Shown one piece after another: positions 54,865 to 64,000 of a DNA stretch of 64,000 nt. Numbering within the stretch: position 1 is the first letter of the stretch; each line of letters begins with the position of its first letter. A model generated the notes under the pieces. The model did not search any database, was not told the origin of the DNA, and worked only from the letters and a program-made list of their open reading frames with translations. Made by a program: the position numbers and the translations under genes. The stretch covers positions 37,862,520 to 37,926,519 of the forward strand of contig NC_134467.1 in the NCBI RefSeq assembly GCF_047948215.1, given 5' to 3'. This DNA is from Lycorma delicatula. Its lineage: Eukaryota; Arthropoda; Insecta; Hemiptera; Fulgoridae.

Positions 54865-55080
54865 TATGTAGTGGTAAACTTATAATCACAAATCTCTTGT
54901 TTAACAATTGATTTTAGAAGTCAAAGGTTCTGAGGTTCAAATCCTTGTAAATGTTGGTTGCTTTTATATGGATCTGAATATCAGATAACGAATATTGCTG
55001 TACTTTGGTGATTGGGTTTCAATTAATACATATATCAGAAAATATATGGTTAATTATACAAAATTATGTAAATTTTCCGT
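54865..55080 (+). repeat. SINE relic, diverged subfamily
   Basis: AGTGGTAAACTTATAATCAC (head), TCTGAGGTTCAAATCCTTGT (B box), GATCTGAATATCAGATAACG and TTGGGTTTCAATTAA. Closest to the outer SINE of nest 1. Confidence 0.65.
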
Positions 55081-55164
55081 TGCACAAATTGGCAAACAAT
55101 TTATTATTTAAATCCATATAAATACAAAGCGGTATTAGGAGGATAGTCCAGCTAAATTTAGAGA

Positions 55165-55925
55165 AGTGAAAGATTCTGGAGAGTTTTGGAAGTTGGTCCG
55201 TTGTTTTAAATGGAAAATTTTTCATTCTGCAAATGATATTACATGTCTGGAGTGGGTACAGTAGTTTAATAAGCTGCTAAATCCAAATATTATTTCTCGT
55301 ATAATAATTTACTATGTCCCTTTAATCCTTGATGAAACCTTGGATATTCCCTTTCGATTAACAAACTTGCTCGGTATAACCAAAAGAAGCAAAATTAATA
55401 AGGAACTGGGAGAAGATAGAATATCTTATGAGTTATTCAAGAATGCTCACACTGTTTTACTGAATAAATCGTTGGATGTATATAATAAAATATACAAAGC
55501 TGCAAAAGTGCCTGATTTCTATAAGACATCAATAATATTCCCATTATACAATAAAAGAGATCTAAGTAAGACAGACAACTACAGAGGAATTTCTTTTGGA
55601 AATACTATCGGGAAATTTGTTCTAATATGTTATTAGATCGATGTAATCTCTGGGCAGAACGGCGAGGGAGATTGCAGGAAAGCCAAGGCACATTCAGTAG
55701 AGGTTATACTATAATAAATAATATTTATAATTTAGTTAGTATCATTTAACAGTAAACGGTATCACAAATGCAAACTGTACGCAATTTTTATTGATTTGTC
55801 TGCTACATTTGATAGAGTAAATCGATAAGCGTTTTTTTATAAACTTTTTGAACTAAGAATGTCATCTAAAATTGTTAAGCTCCTTAAGTAAGTAGTGGAA
55901 TACAGGCAACAATATGGAGTTTGCA
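55165..55925 (+). pseudogene. LINE family 3, RT N-terminal fragment
   Basis: The frame 55340-55636 reads LGEDRISYELFKNA (family form: PGEDRIPYEFYKNAP), VYNKIYKAAKVPDFYKTSII (family form: VYN-IF-TAEVPESFK-SII), FPLYNKRDLSKTDNYRGISF and GNTIGKF. After a frameshift come DRCNLWAERRGRLQESQGTF and RGYTIINNIYNLVSII, then remnants of the catalytic FVDFSAAFDRVN motif with stops (FDRVNR is encoded near 55810). The RT palm is only partly present. Confidence 0.78.
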
Positions 55926-56052
55926 GTTAATATGGAATGGTCGAACTCAGTCTGTATAAGCTCTACACTTCATTTTCATGTCATGCGCATACATATCATC
56001 CTCATCTCATTGGGTTAGGGAGGAGGTTGCTTATTATTCACTAGTTGAACAG
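55925..56052 (+). repeat. SINE 3' fragment, second subfamily tail
   Basis: GGAATGGTCGAACTCAGTCT, TACACTTCATTTTCATGTCA, ATCATCCTCATCTCATTGGG and GGTTGCTTATTATTCACTAG, matching the tail of the outer SINE in nest 1 (42955-43060). LINE copy H inserted at its end. Confidence 0.65.
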
Positions 56053-56062
56053 TTTACAAATT

Positions 56063-57187
56063 TTTTTTTGTCTTAAGTCATTTGACTGGTTTGATGCAGC
56101 TCTCCAAGATTCCCTATCTAGTGCTAGTTGTTTCATTTCAGTATACCCTCTACATCCTACATCCCTAACAATTTGTTTTACATATTCCAAACGTGGCCTG
56201 CCTACACAATTTTTCCCTTCTACCTGTCCCTTCAATATTAAAGCGACTATTCCAGGATGCCTTAATATGTGGCCTATCAGTCTGTCTCTTCTTTTAACTA
56301 TATTTTTCCAAACGTTTCTTTCTTCATCTATTTGCCGCAACACCTCTTCATTTGTCACTTTATCCACCCATCTGATTTTTAACATTCTCCAATAGCACCA
56401 CATTTCAAAAACTTCTAATCTTTTCTTCTCAGGTACTCCGATCATCCAAGTTTCACTTCCCTATAAAGCTACGCTCCAAACGTATACTTTCAAAAATCTT
56501 TTCCTGACATTTAATTTAATTTTTGGTGTAAACAAATTATATTTTTGACTGAAGGCTCGTTTCGCCTGTGCTATTCATATTTTATTTCGCTCCTGCTTTG
56601 TTCATCTTTACTAATTCTACTTCCCAAATAACAAAATTCTTCTACCTCCATAATCTTTTCTCCTATTTTCACATTCAGTGGTCCATCTTTGTTATTTCTA
56701 CTACATTTCATTACTTTCGTTTTGTTCTTGTTTATTTTCATGCAATAGTTGTTGTGTAGGACTTCCGTTCCATGCCGTTCATTGTTTCTTCTAAATCCTT
56801 TTTACTCTCCGCTAGAATTACTATATCATCAGCAAATCGTAGCCGCTTTTACCTTTTCACCTTGTACTGTTACTCTGAATGTAAATCGTTCTTTAATATC
56901 ATTAACTGCTAGTTCCATGTAAAGATTAAAAAGTAACTGGGCTAGGGAACATCCTTGTCGGACTCCCTTTCTTATTACAGCTTCTTTGTTATGTTCTTCA
57001 ATTATTACTGTTGCTGTTTGGTTCCTATAAATGTTAGCAATTGTTCTTTTATCTCTGTACTTGAACCCTAATTTTTAAAAAATGCTAAACATCTTATTCC
57101 AGTCTACATTATCGAATGCCTTTTCTAGGTCTATAAATGCCAAGTATGTTGGTTTGTTTTTCTTTAATCTTCCTTCTACTATTAATC
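56063..57187 (-). mobile_element. RTE-like LINE copy H, 5'-truncated, with target duplication
   Basis: From the RT finger side (VEGRLKKNKPTYLAFIDLEK, near 57180-57120) to the 3' hairpin near 56075. Frames are broken by several indels, and the last is 56445-56041 (MLKIRWVDKVTNEEVLRQID to the terminus). The FADD codons survive near 56825-56836, but a neighbouring shift disrupts them. The flanks TTTACAAATT (56053-56062) and TTTGCAAATT (57188-57197) are a 10-bp duplication with one mismatch. Confidence 0.92.
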
Positions 57188-57199
57188 TTTGCAAATTAC

Positions 57200-57505
57200 A
57201 CATTTAGAAAAAAGTCTATATTTAAAAACGCATTACTTCCTAAAAAAAATCTTAAAAAATAACAAAACTCGCTTGTATCGAAGCAGACAAAAGAAATATT
57301 TTTATATTAAACAGCAAGATACTTCAGTTTACAAAAAAAGACCCTTATTATATTTATTTTTTTATCTTCCCAGTGAATCTAGGTAGAATGCTAAATTAAA
57401 GAGGAAAGAATATGATGATCACATCTAAATGTAGTATCAGAGTTTATGCAAGTCTTTACATTTTTTTTTTTCCCAATTTGTTCATCTAGACCAATAAACC
57501 ATACG
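57200..57505. other. unassigned AT-rich sequence
   Basis: The ORF at 57189-57386 is lysine and tyrosine rich with no recognised match and overlaps the LINE junction. Confidence 0.35.
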
Positions 57506-57509
57506 TATG

Positions 57510-57685
57510 AAAGTACGTGTGTGTGTCGCACTGCTTTTGTCCTTATACCTCAGGACTGACTAGTACGATTTTCTTTAAATTTGGCTCAAATATTTCTCTA
57601 TATATGAGACATTAATTGTATTTATTTTATTCAAAATCGTTAACGCAAAGGGCGGGATATTGGAAAAACCAATTTTTTTTATTAA
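57510..57685 (+). repeat. dispersed repeat, copy 2 of the 35-kb type
   Basis: GTGTGTCGCACTGCTTTTGT, AGTACGATTTTCTTTAAATT, ATGAGACATTAATTGTAT and GGGCGGGATATTGGAAAAA, in the order seen at 35024-35190. Confidence 0.65.
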
Positions 57686-57689
57686 ACAT

Positions 57690-58856
57690 TCTGATCTTTT
57701 TTGAAATTTTACTATAAATATTGCATAATTAAGTTATTAATATTTAAAGATCTTACAGAGTGCATAAAATAAAAATCGGACAAGGGTAACATAAGGAAAA
57801 TAACGCTTTGATGATTATTTCTATGTATGTGATAAAACAATTGTATTTATATGCCATATAAAGACATTTGGCTAAACCTTCTATTAAGTAAATAGAAAAA
57901 CATATATTTTACTTTAATAATTACAATAATATCTTATAACGCAGTCTCCAATATTCTACAAATTACTACTAAATATAATATTATTACATAAGAGATTGTA
58001 ATATTTTACATAAAATATGCATAAATGTACACATGTTAAAAAAATATTAAAAATTTCCACTGTTTGCAGTAATAAGTGATAAAAGTAAAGAATGACTAAA
58101 TAATAATTAAAAAACCCAAAAGGCCAAGGATTTTATTGAGAATTATATGGAAGAAATTAGTAATTATAAAAAAAACAAAAAAAAAAAAAAAACAATAAGT
58201 CAGGTCATTTGCCTCAATAGAAATTAATATTAAATGAATCATAATATTGTAAATTTTTATCTCTAAAAAAAAAAAAAAACACAATTGAGAACAGTTATCT
58301 ATTTGTTTTTCAAAAGTTTGCGTTAACTGATTTCTATATAATAAATAATATATTATGTTATTAAACAATTATTAATCAATATTTATTATCAAACACCAAA
58401 TAATTTCACATAAATATATTTAAAAAAAAAAAAAAATAACAATTCTTCAAACCAAGGGAACAATTAACTTCATTGTCATAATATTTGAAAGAAATCCCTG
58501 TATAATAATAAATTAAATTTTGCAATTTTAATATCTAATTTAAAATCAATGATTAAAGTTACACGATCTACATTAATATTATAAGTCAATATCATTTTAA
58601 TTACATCGTAATATTCTTTTAATTAGGAAAATAAACCAAAAAAATAAAAAATAAACAATTTTTTAAACACAAACAGAAAAATAAGCGTGTAGATGAAAAA
58701 ACTGTTCTACTTATAAATTTTTTTTACAATGGACAAAAAGGATGCAACAATGAACCCAATTTCATGTTTTTAATTAAATTAATAAATCACTGGGAAGAAG
58801 TTTAATAGAAATTATAAGTATTTTGTATAACGATAAATCATATATTTTAAGAGTTA
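57690..58856. other. unassigned AT-rich sequence
   Basis: Long A runs (58180, 58265, 58425) and no recognised content. Confidence 0.4.
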
Positions 58857-58866
58857 ATATTACTCA

Positions 58867-60699
58867 GTAAAAGGAACTATCGACAATTAATAAATACTAT
58901 AAACAGGAAGTGAAAACTAGCGAAAGAAGAGTGGATTAAAGAAAAGTGTTCAGAAGTGGAAAGAGAAATGAATATTGGTAAAATATACGGAGCATACAGG
59001 GAAGTTAACGAAAATTTTGGGATACAGAAATTAAAATCCAATAATGTGTTAAACAAAGATGGTACACCGATTTATAATACGAAAGATAAAGTCGATAGGT
59101 GGGTGGAATATATTGAAGAGTTATACGGAGGAAATGAATTAGAAAATGGTGTTATAGAGGAAGAAGAGGAAGTTGAAGAGGATGAAATGGGAGAAACAAT
59201 ACTGAGATCTGAATTTAAGATAGCATTAAAAGATTTAAATGGCAGAAAGGCTCCTGGAATAGACGGAATACCTGTAGAATTACTGCGCAGTGCAGGTGAG
59301 GAAGCGATTGATAGATTATACAAACTGGTGTGTAAAATTTATGAAAAAGGGGAAGTTCCGTAAGACTTCACAAAAAAGTGTTATGTCATGATACCAAAGA
59401 AAGCAGCAGCAGATAAATGTGAAGAATACAGAACAATTAGTTTAACTAGTCACGCATCAAAAATCTTAACTAGAATTCTATACAGAAGAATTGAGAGGAG
59501 AGTGGAAGAAGTGTTAGGAGAAGACCAATTTGGTTTCAGGAAAAGTATAGGGACAAGGGAAGTAATTTTAGGCCTCAGGTTAACAGTAGAAGGAAGATTA
59601 GAGAAAACCAACATACTTGGCATTTATAGACCTACAAAAGGCATTCAATAACGTAGACTGGATTAAAATGTTCAGTATTTAAAAAAAATTAGGGTTCAAA
59701 TACAGAGACAGAAGAACAGATAGCTAACATTTACAGGAACCAAACAGGAACAGTAATAAGTGAAGAACATAAGAAAGAAGCCGTAATAAGAAAGAAAGTC
59801 CGACAAGGATGTTCCCTATCCCCATTACTTTTTAATCTTTACATGGAACTAGCAGTTAATTATGTTAAAGAACAATTTAGATTCGGAGTAACAACACAAG
59901 GTGAAAAGATAAAGATGCTACGATTTGCTGATGATATAGTAATTCTAGCTGAGAGCAAAAAGGATTTAGAAGAAACAATGAATGGGATGGATGAAGTCCT
60001 ATGCAAGAACTACAGCATGAAAATAAACAAGAACAAAACGAAAGTAATGAGATGTAGTAGAAATAAAAACGATGGACCATTGAATGTGAAAATAGGAGGT
60101 GAAAAGATTATGGAGGTAGAAGAATTTTGTTATTTGGGAGGTAGAATTACTAAAGATGGACGAAGCAGGAGCGATATAAAATGCCGAATAGCATAAGCTA
60201 AACGAACCTTCAGTAAGAAATATAATTTGTTTACATCAAAAATTAATTTAAATGTCAGGAAAAGATTTTTGAAATGTATGTTTGGAGTGTCGCTTTATAT
60301 GGAAGTGAAACTTGGACGATCGAAGTATCTGAGGAGAAAAGATTAGAAGCTTTTGAAATGTGGTACTATAGGAGAATGTTAAAAATCAGATGGATGGATA
60401 AAGTGACAAATGAAGAGGTGTTGCGGCAAATAGATGAAGAAAGAAGTATTTGGAAAAATATAGCTAAAAGAAGAGACAGACTTATAGGCTACACATTAAG
60501 GCATCCTGGAATAGTCGCTTTAATATTGGAGGGACAGGAAGAAGGAAAAAAGTGTGTAGGCAGGCAACGTTTGGAATATGTAAAACAAATTGTTAGGGAT
60601 GTAGGATGTAGGGGATATACTGAAATGAAATAACTAGCACTAGATAAGGAATCCTGGAGAGCTGCATAAAACCAGTCAAATGACTGAAGACAAAAAAAA
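58867..60699 (+). mobile_element. RTE-like LINE copy I: linker, whole RT and C-terminus, with target duplication
   Basis: The longest RT-containing copy. It starts in the linker after the endonuclease (KRNYRQL region) and reaches the family terminus. A perfect 10-bp duplication ATATTACTCA lies at 58857-58866 and 60700-60709. The reading frame is broken at least five times: 58956-59363, 59388-59651, 59843-60196 and 60274-60633, with stops at 59361 and 60194 and a shift at 60270. Landmarks kept are KAPGIDGIPVELLRSAGEEA, EDQFGFRKSIGTRE, QGCSLSPLLFNLYMEL, FADDIVILAESKKDLEET and YRRMLKIRWMDKV. It ends at the hairpin and nine A. Confidence 0.95.
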
Positions 60700-60709
60700 A
60701 TATTACTCA

Positions 60710-61525
60710 CTACAAGTGGTATAAGATGCTTGATCAAACTTATTTTCATATCAACATTAATTTTTACAGTCCTGCGAAAAAGATGAAAAACAAAACTGAC
60801 CAATTCCTAACTTAAAATCTTGAGATATGTTATTTATTTTATTTTCTAATACTGTGATAAGCATACTCCCAAACTAAAATATATTAGCAGATAAAAAATT
60901 ATTAGATTAGAGAAAAATTTTTTTTTCTTTTTCTCTAATCTTTTGTAAATAACTTATACATGTATATCCTGACCCCTGTGGGTAAAGACACCTGCCTTAT
61001 GATGATCCCGGTCGCCATATCACCCCTCCATTTCTAGCCTTAACAGTTTTTATTGGTGGTCATCTTTTAGACCCTCTAAACCTGTAACACATCACAGTAA
61101 TCAGTTTGGCCTCTGACAGGATGCCACCGATTCAAATATCACAGCAGACATTTCTATTAGTATATTTATACAACTTACTGTCGCCTTTGTATAGCTTATT
61201 CCAACCACGATCGCCTACCATAACTTACGACCCTCAATTATCAAATTAACCGATTCGCAGAAGCGTGATCCCCACGCCTTCCTCTAACGCTGAAGGTTTT
61301 ATATAAAAACTCTTCCCATATTTTACTTCAATTAGACTATACACTCAGATCATTACTTAATTGAATCTTTAAACACCAAAAATATTATTCTTATACCAAC
61401 AAAACAAGGGTTGATCACGACGACCACAGTTTTGTCCTACAATTTAATTTACTCAAATTCCTCCTGGTTTACTTAAAAATCAAGAAAAAATTTACAAATT
61501 TAATAAGCTTCTAATAAAAAAAAAA
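60710..61525. other. unassigned, with repeat U and a hairpin
   Basis: 60904-60941 is a hairpin with 14-bp perfect arms (AGATTAGAGAAAAA). 60970-61020 (CTGACCCCTGTGGGTAAAGA, GATCCCGGTCGCC) matches the GC-rich block at 20030. 61080-61300 is less AT-rich but unrecognised. Confidence 0.45.
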
Positions 61526-61529
61526 ACCC

Positions 61530-62345
61530 TTTTGCCACACTGGAAGGCAGAGGTAAATTTCACCAGAGCTAAGTACGGAATAAAAAAATGTCCACCATAA
61601 AGTTAAGAAAAACTTCAAGATTACTCAATACGACAATGGTTGCATGTGAAAAAATTTTCACATGTTTAGCATAAGATAAACCCATCTTCTTACAATTCCA
61701 GTAATATTTTGGTCATCTCTTGCCATAAGAGTTGGTCATATCAAAAATTGTTTCAGACAAAAGTTTTAGGTAATGTTTAGAGGAATAACAACCACTTTAA
61801 AGTAATTCGATACTGTGCCTATTAAGGGAGGTATGTTTTTTTTTGTTTTCAAAACCCCCATTTTGTCCACCCCGTGGGCCAATGGTTGTTGATATCAAAA
61901 AAATTTACTTACATAAGTTTTAGGTCCTTATCCAAAGAATAGTAAGAACTGTTTAAAGTTCCTACTTTTTAAACGAATTCGTTTAAGAATTCGATATTTT
62001 AATTAACAGGAAAGTTATAGCGATATTTTATTTTTTTGATATTAAAAAATACTTTCATCCCCATGGTCTGATTTTGTCCATTAATGAACTTGACTGAAAT
62101 TTCAGGTTGTTATATTTCTTGTATCAATTTGAAAATGATTGGCGGAAAATTACGGCAGTTATCATGTCCACAAGAAAGTGAAATATATATATATATAGAT
62201 ATAAATGTATATATAAACTTTTGAACTGATGGTGGTTTTGGGATCTGAAGGATATGAAACGTGAGATATGTTGAAATTTTCCGGAAGTTGAATCATGGTA
62301 CCCATTACAATAGGTAGCTTTCTTATGAAATCTACTTAATATACA
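61530..62345. repeat. dispersed repeat V, copy 2
   Basis: Near full-length match to 18968-19755 in the same orientation (GGTAAATTTCACCAGAGCTA, AATACGACAATGGTTGCATG, CAAAGAATAGTAAGAACT, TAGCTTTCTTATGAAATCTA), with a TA/AT microsatellite at the same internal place (62181-62214). Confidence 0.75.
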
Positions 62346-62370
62346 GAGGATATTAGAGGAGGTAGTCTCC

Positions 62371-62409
62371 AGACCAGAGGAGAGAGAGGTAGTCTCTCTC
62401 CTCTGGTCT
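62371..62409. repeat. perfect 17-bp stem hairpin
   Basis: Arm AGACCAGAGGAGAGAGA (62371-62387), loop GGTAG, and exact reverse complement at 62393-62409. It lies just after repeat V. Confidence 0.95.
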
Positions 62410-63053
62410 GCTTTCGGGAGCAAGGTCATGCCTACACCCTCTCACACTCCAGCTCCATCAAAGAGTTCTCCACACATCCATTTTCATCCTAACAGAGAAT
62501 ATCTCATTTAACTACAACTTAATGCCAAAACACCTATTTTGGCAAAGTAAGTATCCAGGCAGGCCTTTAGCCACCATTGTTGCTATTCTATTTATACATC
62601 TATAACAGCATCAGATCACTCAGCCATCCTCTCTGCAGGGCTAAGAATCTCAGGAAGCCATTAACTATGTTTCATTTCCTTTCAATTTTCCAGTTAACTT
62701 GCAGATCGAAACTAGAATTTTAATTTTATGCAATTAGTTTTAAATTTGTTTTTAGTTTTTATACAACGGGTAGGAATAATGATAATGACAAGTTCCATTT
62801 TTCGTAAATAGTTACTTTAACAACAATAAACAGAACTGATTACAGATAAGTATTTAACAGGGTCACAGATTTTTACTGGCAACTGGAATTCATTTTACTA
62901 CTACGACAATATCAAGTTTGTTTTCAATAACCAATTGGAAGTCAATTTTGAAATAACCCTCATATAAAGTTCACATCAAACAAGATGATATAATAAATAG
63001 CATTTTAATTATTAAATATAGAATATTATGAAATATAAAAATCCTTTTTTTTT
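62410..63053. other. unassigned, presumed start of the LIG3 intron
   Basis: The region next to the splice donor (5' end of the intron on the minus strand). No feature recognised beyond AT-rich runs. Confidence 0.4.
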
Positions 63054-63059
63054 ACTTAC

Positions 63060-63308
63060 GTCCATCTGATCCATTGGTAATAAATTCTTTAACTATCGCT
63101 GTTTTTGTTGTATAACTGCTAGCATTGGCGATATCGACACATAATCTTCGATATTCTCGAAATAAATTATCTTTAATGGCAGCAAAATCTTTCTTATCAC
63201 TGGAGACAGAAGTTTTACTAGAAGATGAATCTTTTACCTCTAAGGAAGTTTTTGTACTAGAATCATTTGTTTTCTGAATAGTATCTTTAAATCTAGGCGT
63301 ACGAGCAG
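63060..63308 (-). CDS. LIG3: DNA ligase III exon (linker before the DNA-binding domain)
   Basis: An internal exon of 249 bp, phase 1 at both ends, bounded on the minus strand by TTATTTTCAG (acceptor AG at 63310-63309) and by GTAAGT (63059-63054). It encodes about 83 residues. The first half is a Ser/Lys-rich linker (TNDSSTKTSLEVKDSSSSKT), and the second half is the conserved start of the ligase region: KDNLFREYRRLCVDIANASS, then YTTKTAIVKEFITNGSDG. In DNA ligase III the matching segment (DN-FREFR-LC---A---SY--KT-II--F---GS-GDGF) lies between the PARP-type zinc finger linker and the DNA-binding domain. The next coding piece, GFKSDL and onward, is found at 6972-6866 in matching phase. No stops or damage. 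The upstream exons, including the zinc finger, should lie beyond 63310, probably outside the window. Confidence 0.85.
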
Positions 63309-63310
63309 CT

Positions 63311-64000
63311 GAAAATAATTTAATCTTTAATAAATAAATTTTAAACGTAACCAAATTAAAAAAAAGTTATGTATTTATATGAGTTATCAAATCAGATGTT
63401 ACTAAGAATATTAGATGTCATATAAAGGCTTAATATCACTGACTAAGTTAACTAAGAAGAGTTTTTTCAGGGTAAAATGATTTTTTCTTTAAAAAATCTT
63501 TGTCAGATAATAATTTATAAATTGTCAAATAAAATAATAAATAAACAAATAAAAAAGATAATACTAATCTTCTTTATGTCCAAAAGTTGTATGACTTTTA
63601 GAATTATCCATTTCTCCATTACATTCTAGTCTGTTAACTTCAAAATATATCATTTTTTTTTTTTAAGGAATAGAATGTTTATGTTTTCTTTACTATTTTT
63701 ACCATATACATTCCTCTCTATAACCAGATTAATAAACATCTGAAATGAGGTGAACCAACCTTCTTAGAGTCAAAACAAAATTAATTTTCATACTATTTCA
63801 TTTCAATTTTCTGTATGCAAAATTTTTTATTATCGTTTCGTTTTTTTTTTACAGAAATTTTCCTACTGTAAAGTGCAGTAGTCATAAATATTTTAAAGAA
63901 TTTCTTTCACTTCCTAAACCTAATTGTTAAAATTTTTTTTCAATATAAGATAGGGAAAAATGACACTCTGGGAACCCAAGAAATCTTTTATATTAGAAAT
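63311..64000. other. unassigned, presumed LIG3 intron upstream of the exon
   Basis: AT-rich sequence following the acceptor polypyrimidine tract. No exon or repeat recognised. Confidence 0.4.

Larger units (their letters stand above)
6973..63059 (-). other. LIG3: single LIG3 intron of about 56 kb, packed with transposons
   Basis: This is inferred from the donor GTAAGT at 63059-63054 and the acceptor CAG at 6975-6973. The reading phase (1/1) fits, and the protein runs without a gap from GSDG through Q to GFKSDL, as in LIG3 proteins, so no coding piece seems missing between the exons. No other host exon was recognised inside. RTE copies lie in both orientations: C, D, F and H are on the minus strand (sense with the gene), and E, G and I are on the plus strand (antisense). 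Confidence 0.75.

Overview
The window is AT-rich nuclear DNA from an arthropod, most likely an insect and perhaps a hemipteran. The evidence is introns with GT/AG borders, abundant AT microsatellites, and dense decayed LINEs, a tRNA-derived SINE and Tc1/mariner, piggyBac and hAT relics of insect type. The assignment to order is an inference from the repeat families. There are no operons, bacterial signals or CRISPR arrays.

The only host gene recognised is a DNA ligase III (LIG3) homologue on the minus strand, represented by two exons. One lies at 63308-63060 and the next at 6972-6866. Their reading phases fit exactly (1 then 1, ending in phase 0) and together they encode the conserved start of the ligase DNA-binding region. 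If this reading is right, about 56 kb of the window (6973-63059) is a single intron, and everything in it is mobile-element debris or unassigned AT-rich sequence.

Layout: 1-6.9 kb holds an RTE-like LINE copy (A), a SINE relic, a LINE RT fragment, a hAT relic, a MITE-like repeat, LINE copy B and the second LIG3 exon. 7-12.4 kb holds LINE copies C and D and a second LINE family. 13.9-16.3 kb is a stack of piggyBac relic, R1-like LINE tail and mariner relic. 17.5-28.2 kb holds further LINE fragments, a decayed DUF4817-type transposase, a small ORF of three 21-residue repeats and a 129-bp minisatellite. 29-36 kb holds LINE copy E (endonuclease plus RT start), a nearly intact Tc/mariner element with perfect terminal inverted repeats, and two other LINE fragments. 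37-47 kb is rich in TA-flanked elements with internal tandem repeats, SINE-in-SINE nests and R1-like 3' tails. 47-57 kb holds LINE copies G and H, a mariner relic and another SINE nest. 57.5-62.4 kb holds LINE copy I and dispersed repeats.

The dominant family is one RTE-like non-LTR retrotransposon with nine dispersed copies, called A to I here. Copies with a 3' end share a last few bases in which the stop codon sits inside a small stem-loop just before the poly-A. Most copies are flanked by 10-14 bp target duplications. The SINE shares no obvious tail with this LINE. No complete, uninterrupted autonomous element was found. The most interesting signals are the giant LIG3 intron, two SINE-in-SINE nests at the same internal position, the overlap of stop codon and 3' hairpin in the RTE, and doubled target copies at the 5' junction of two RTE insertions.
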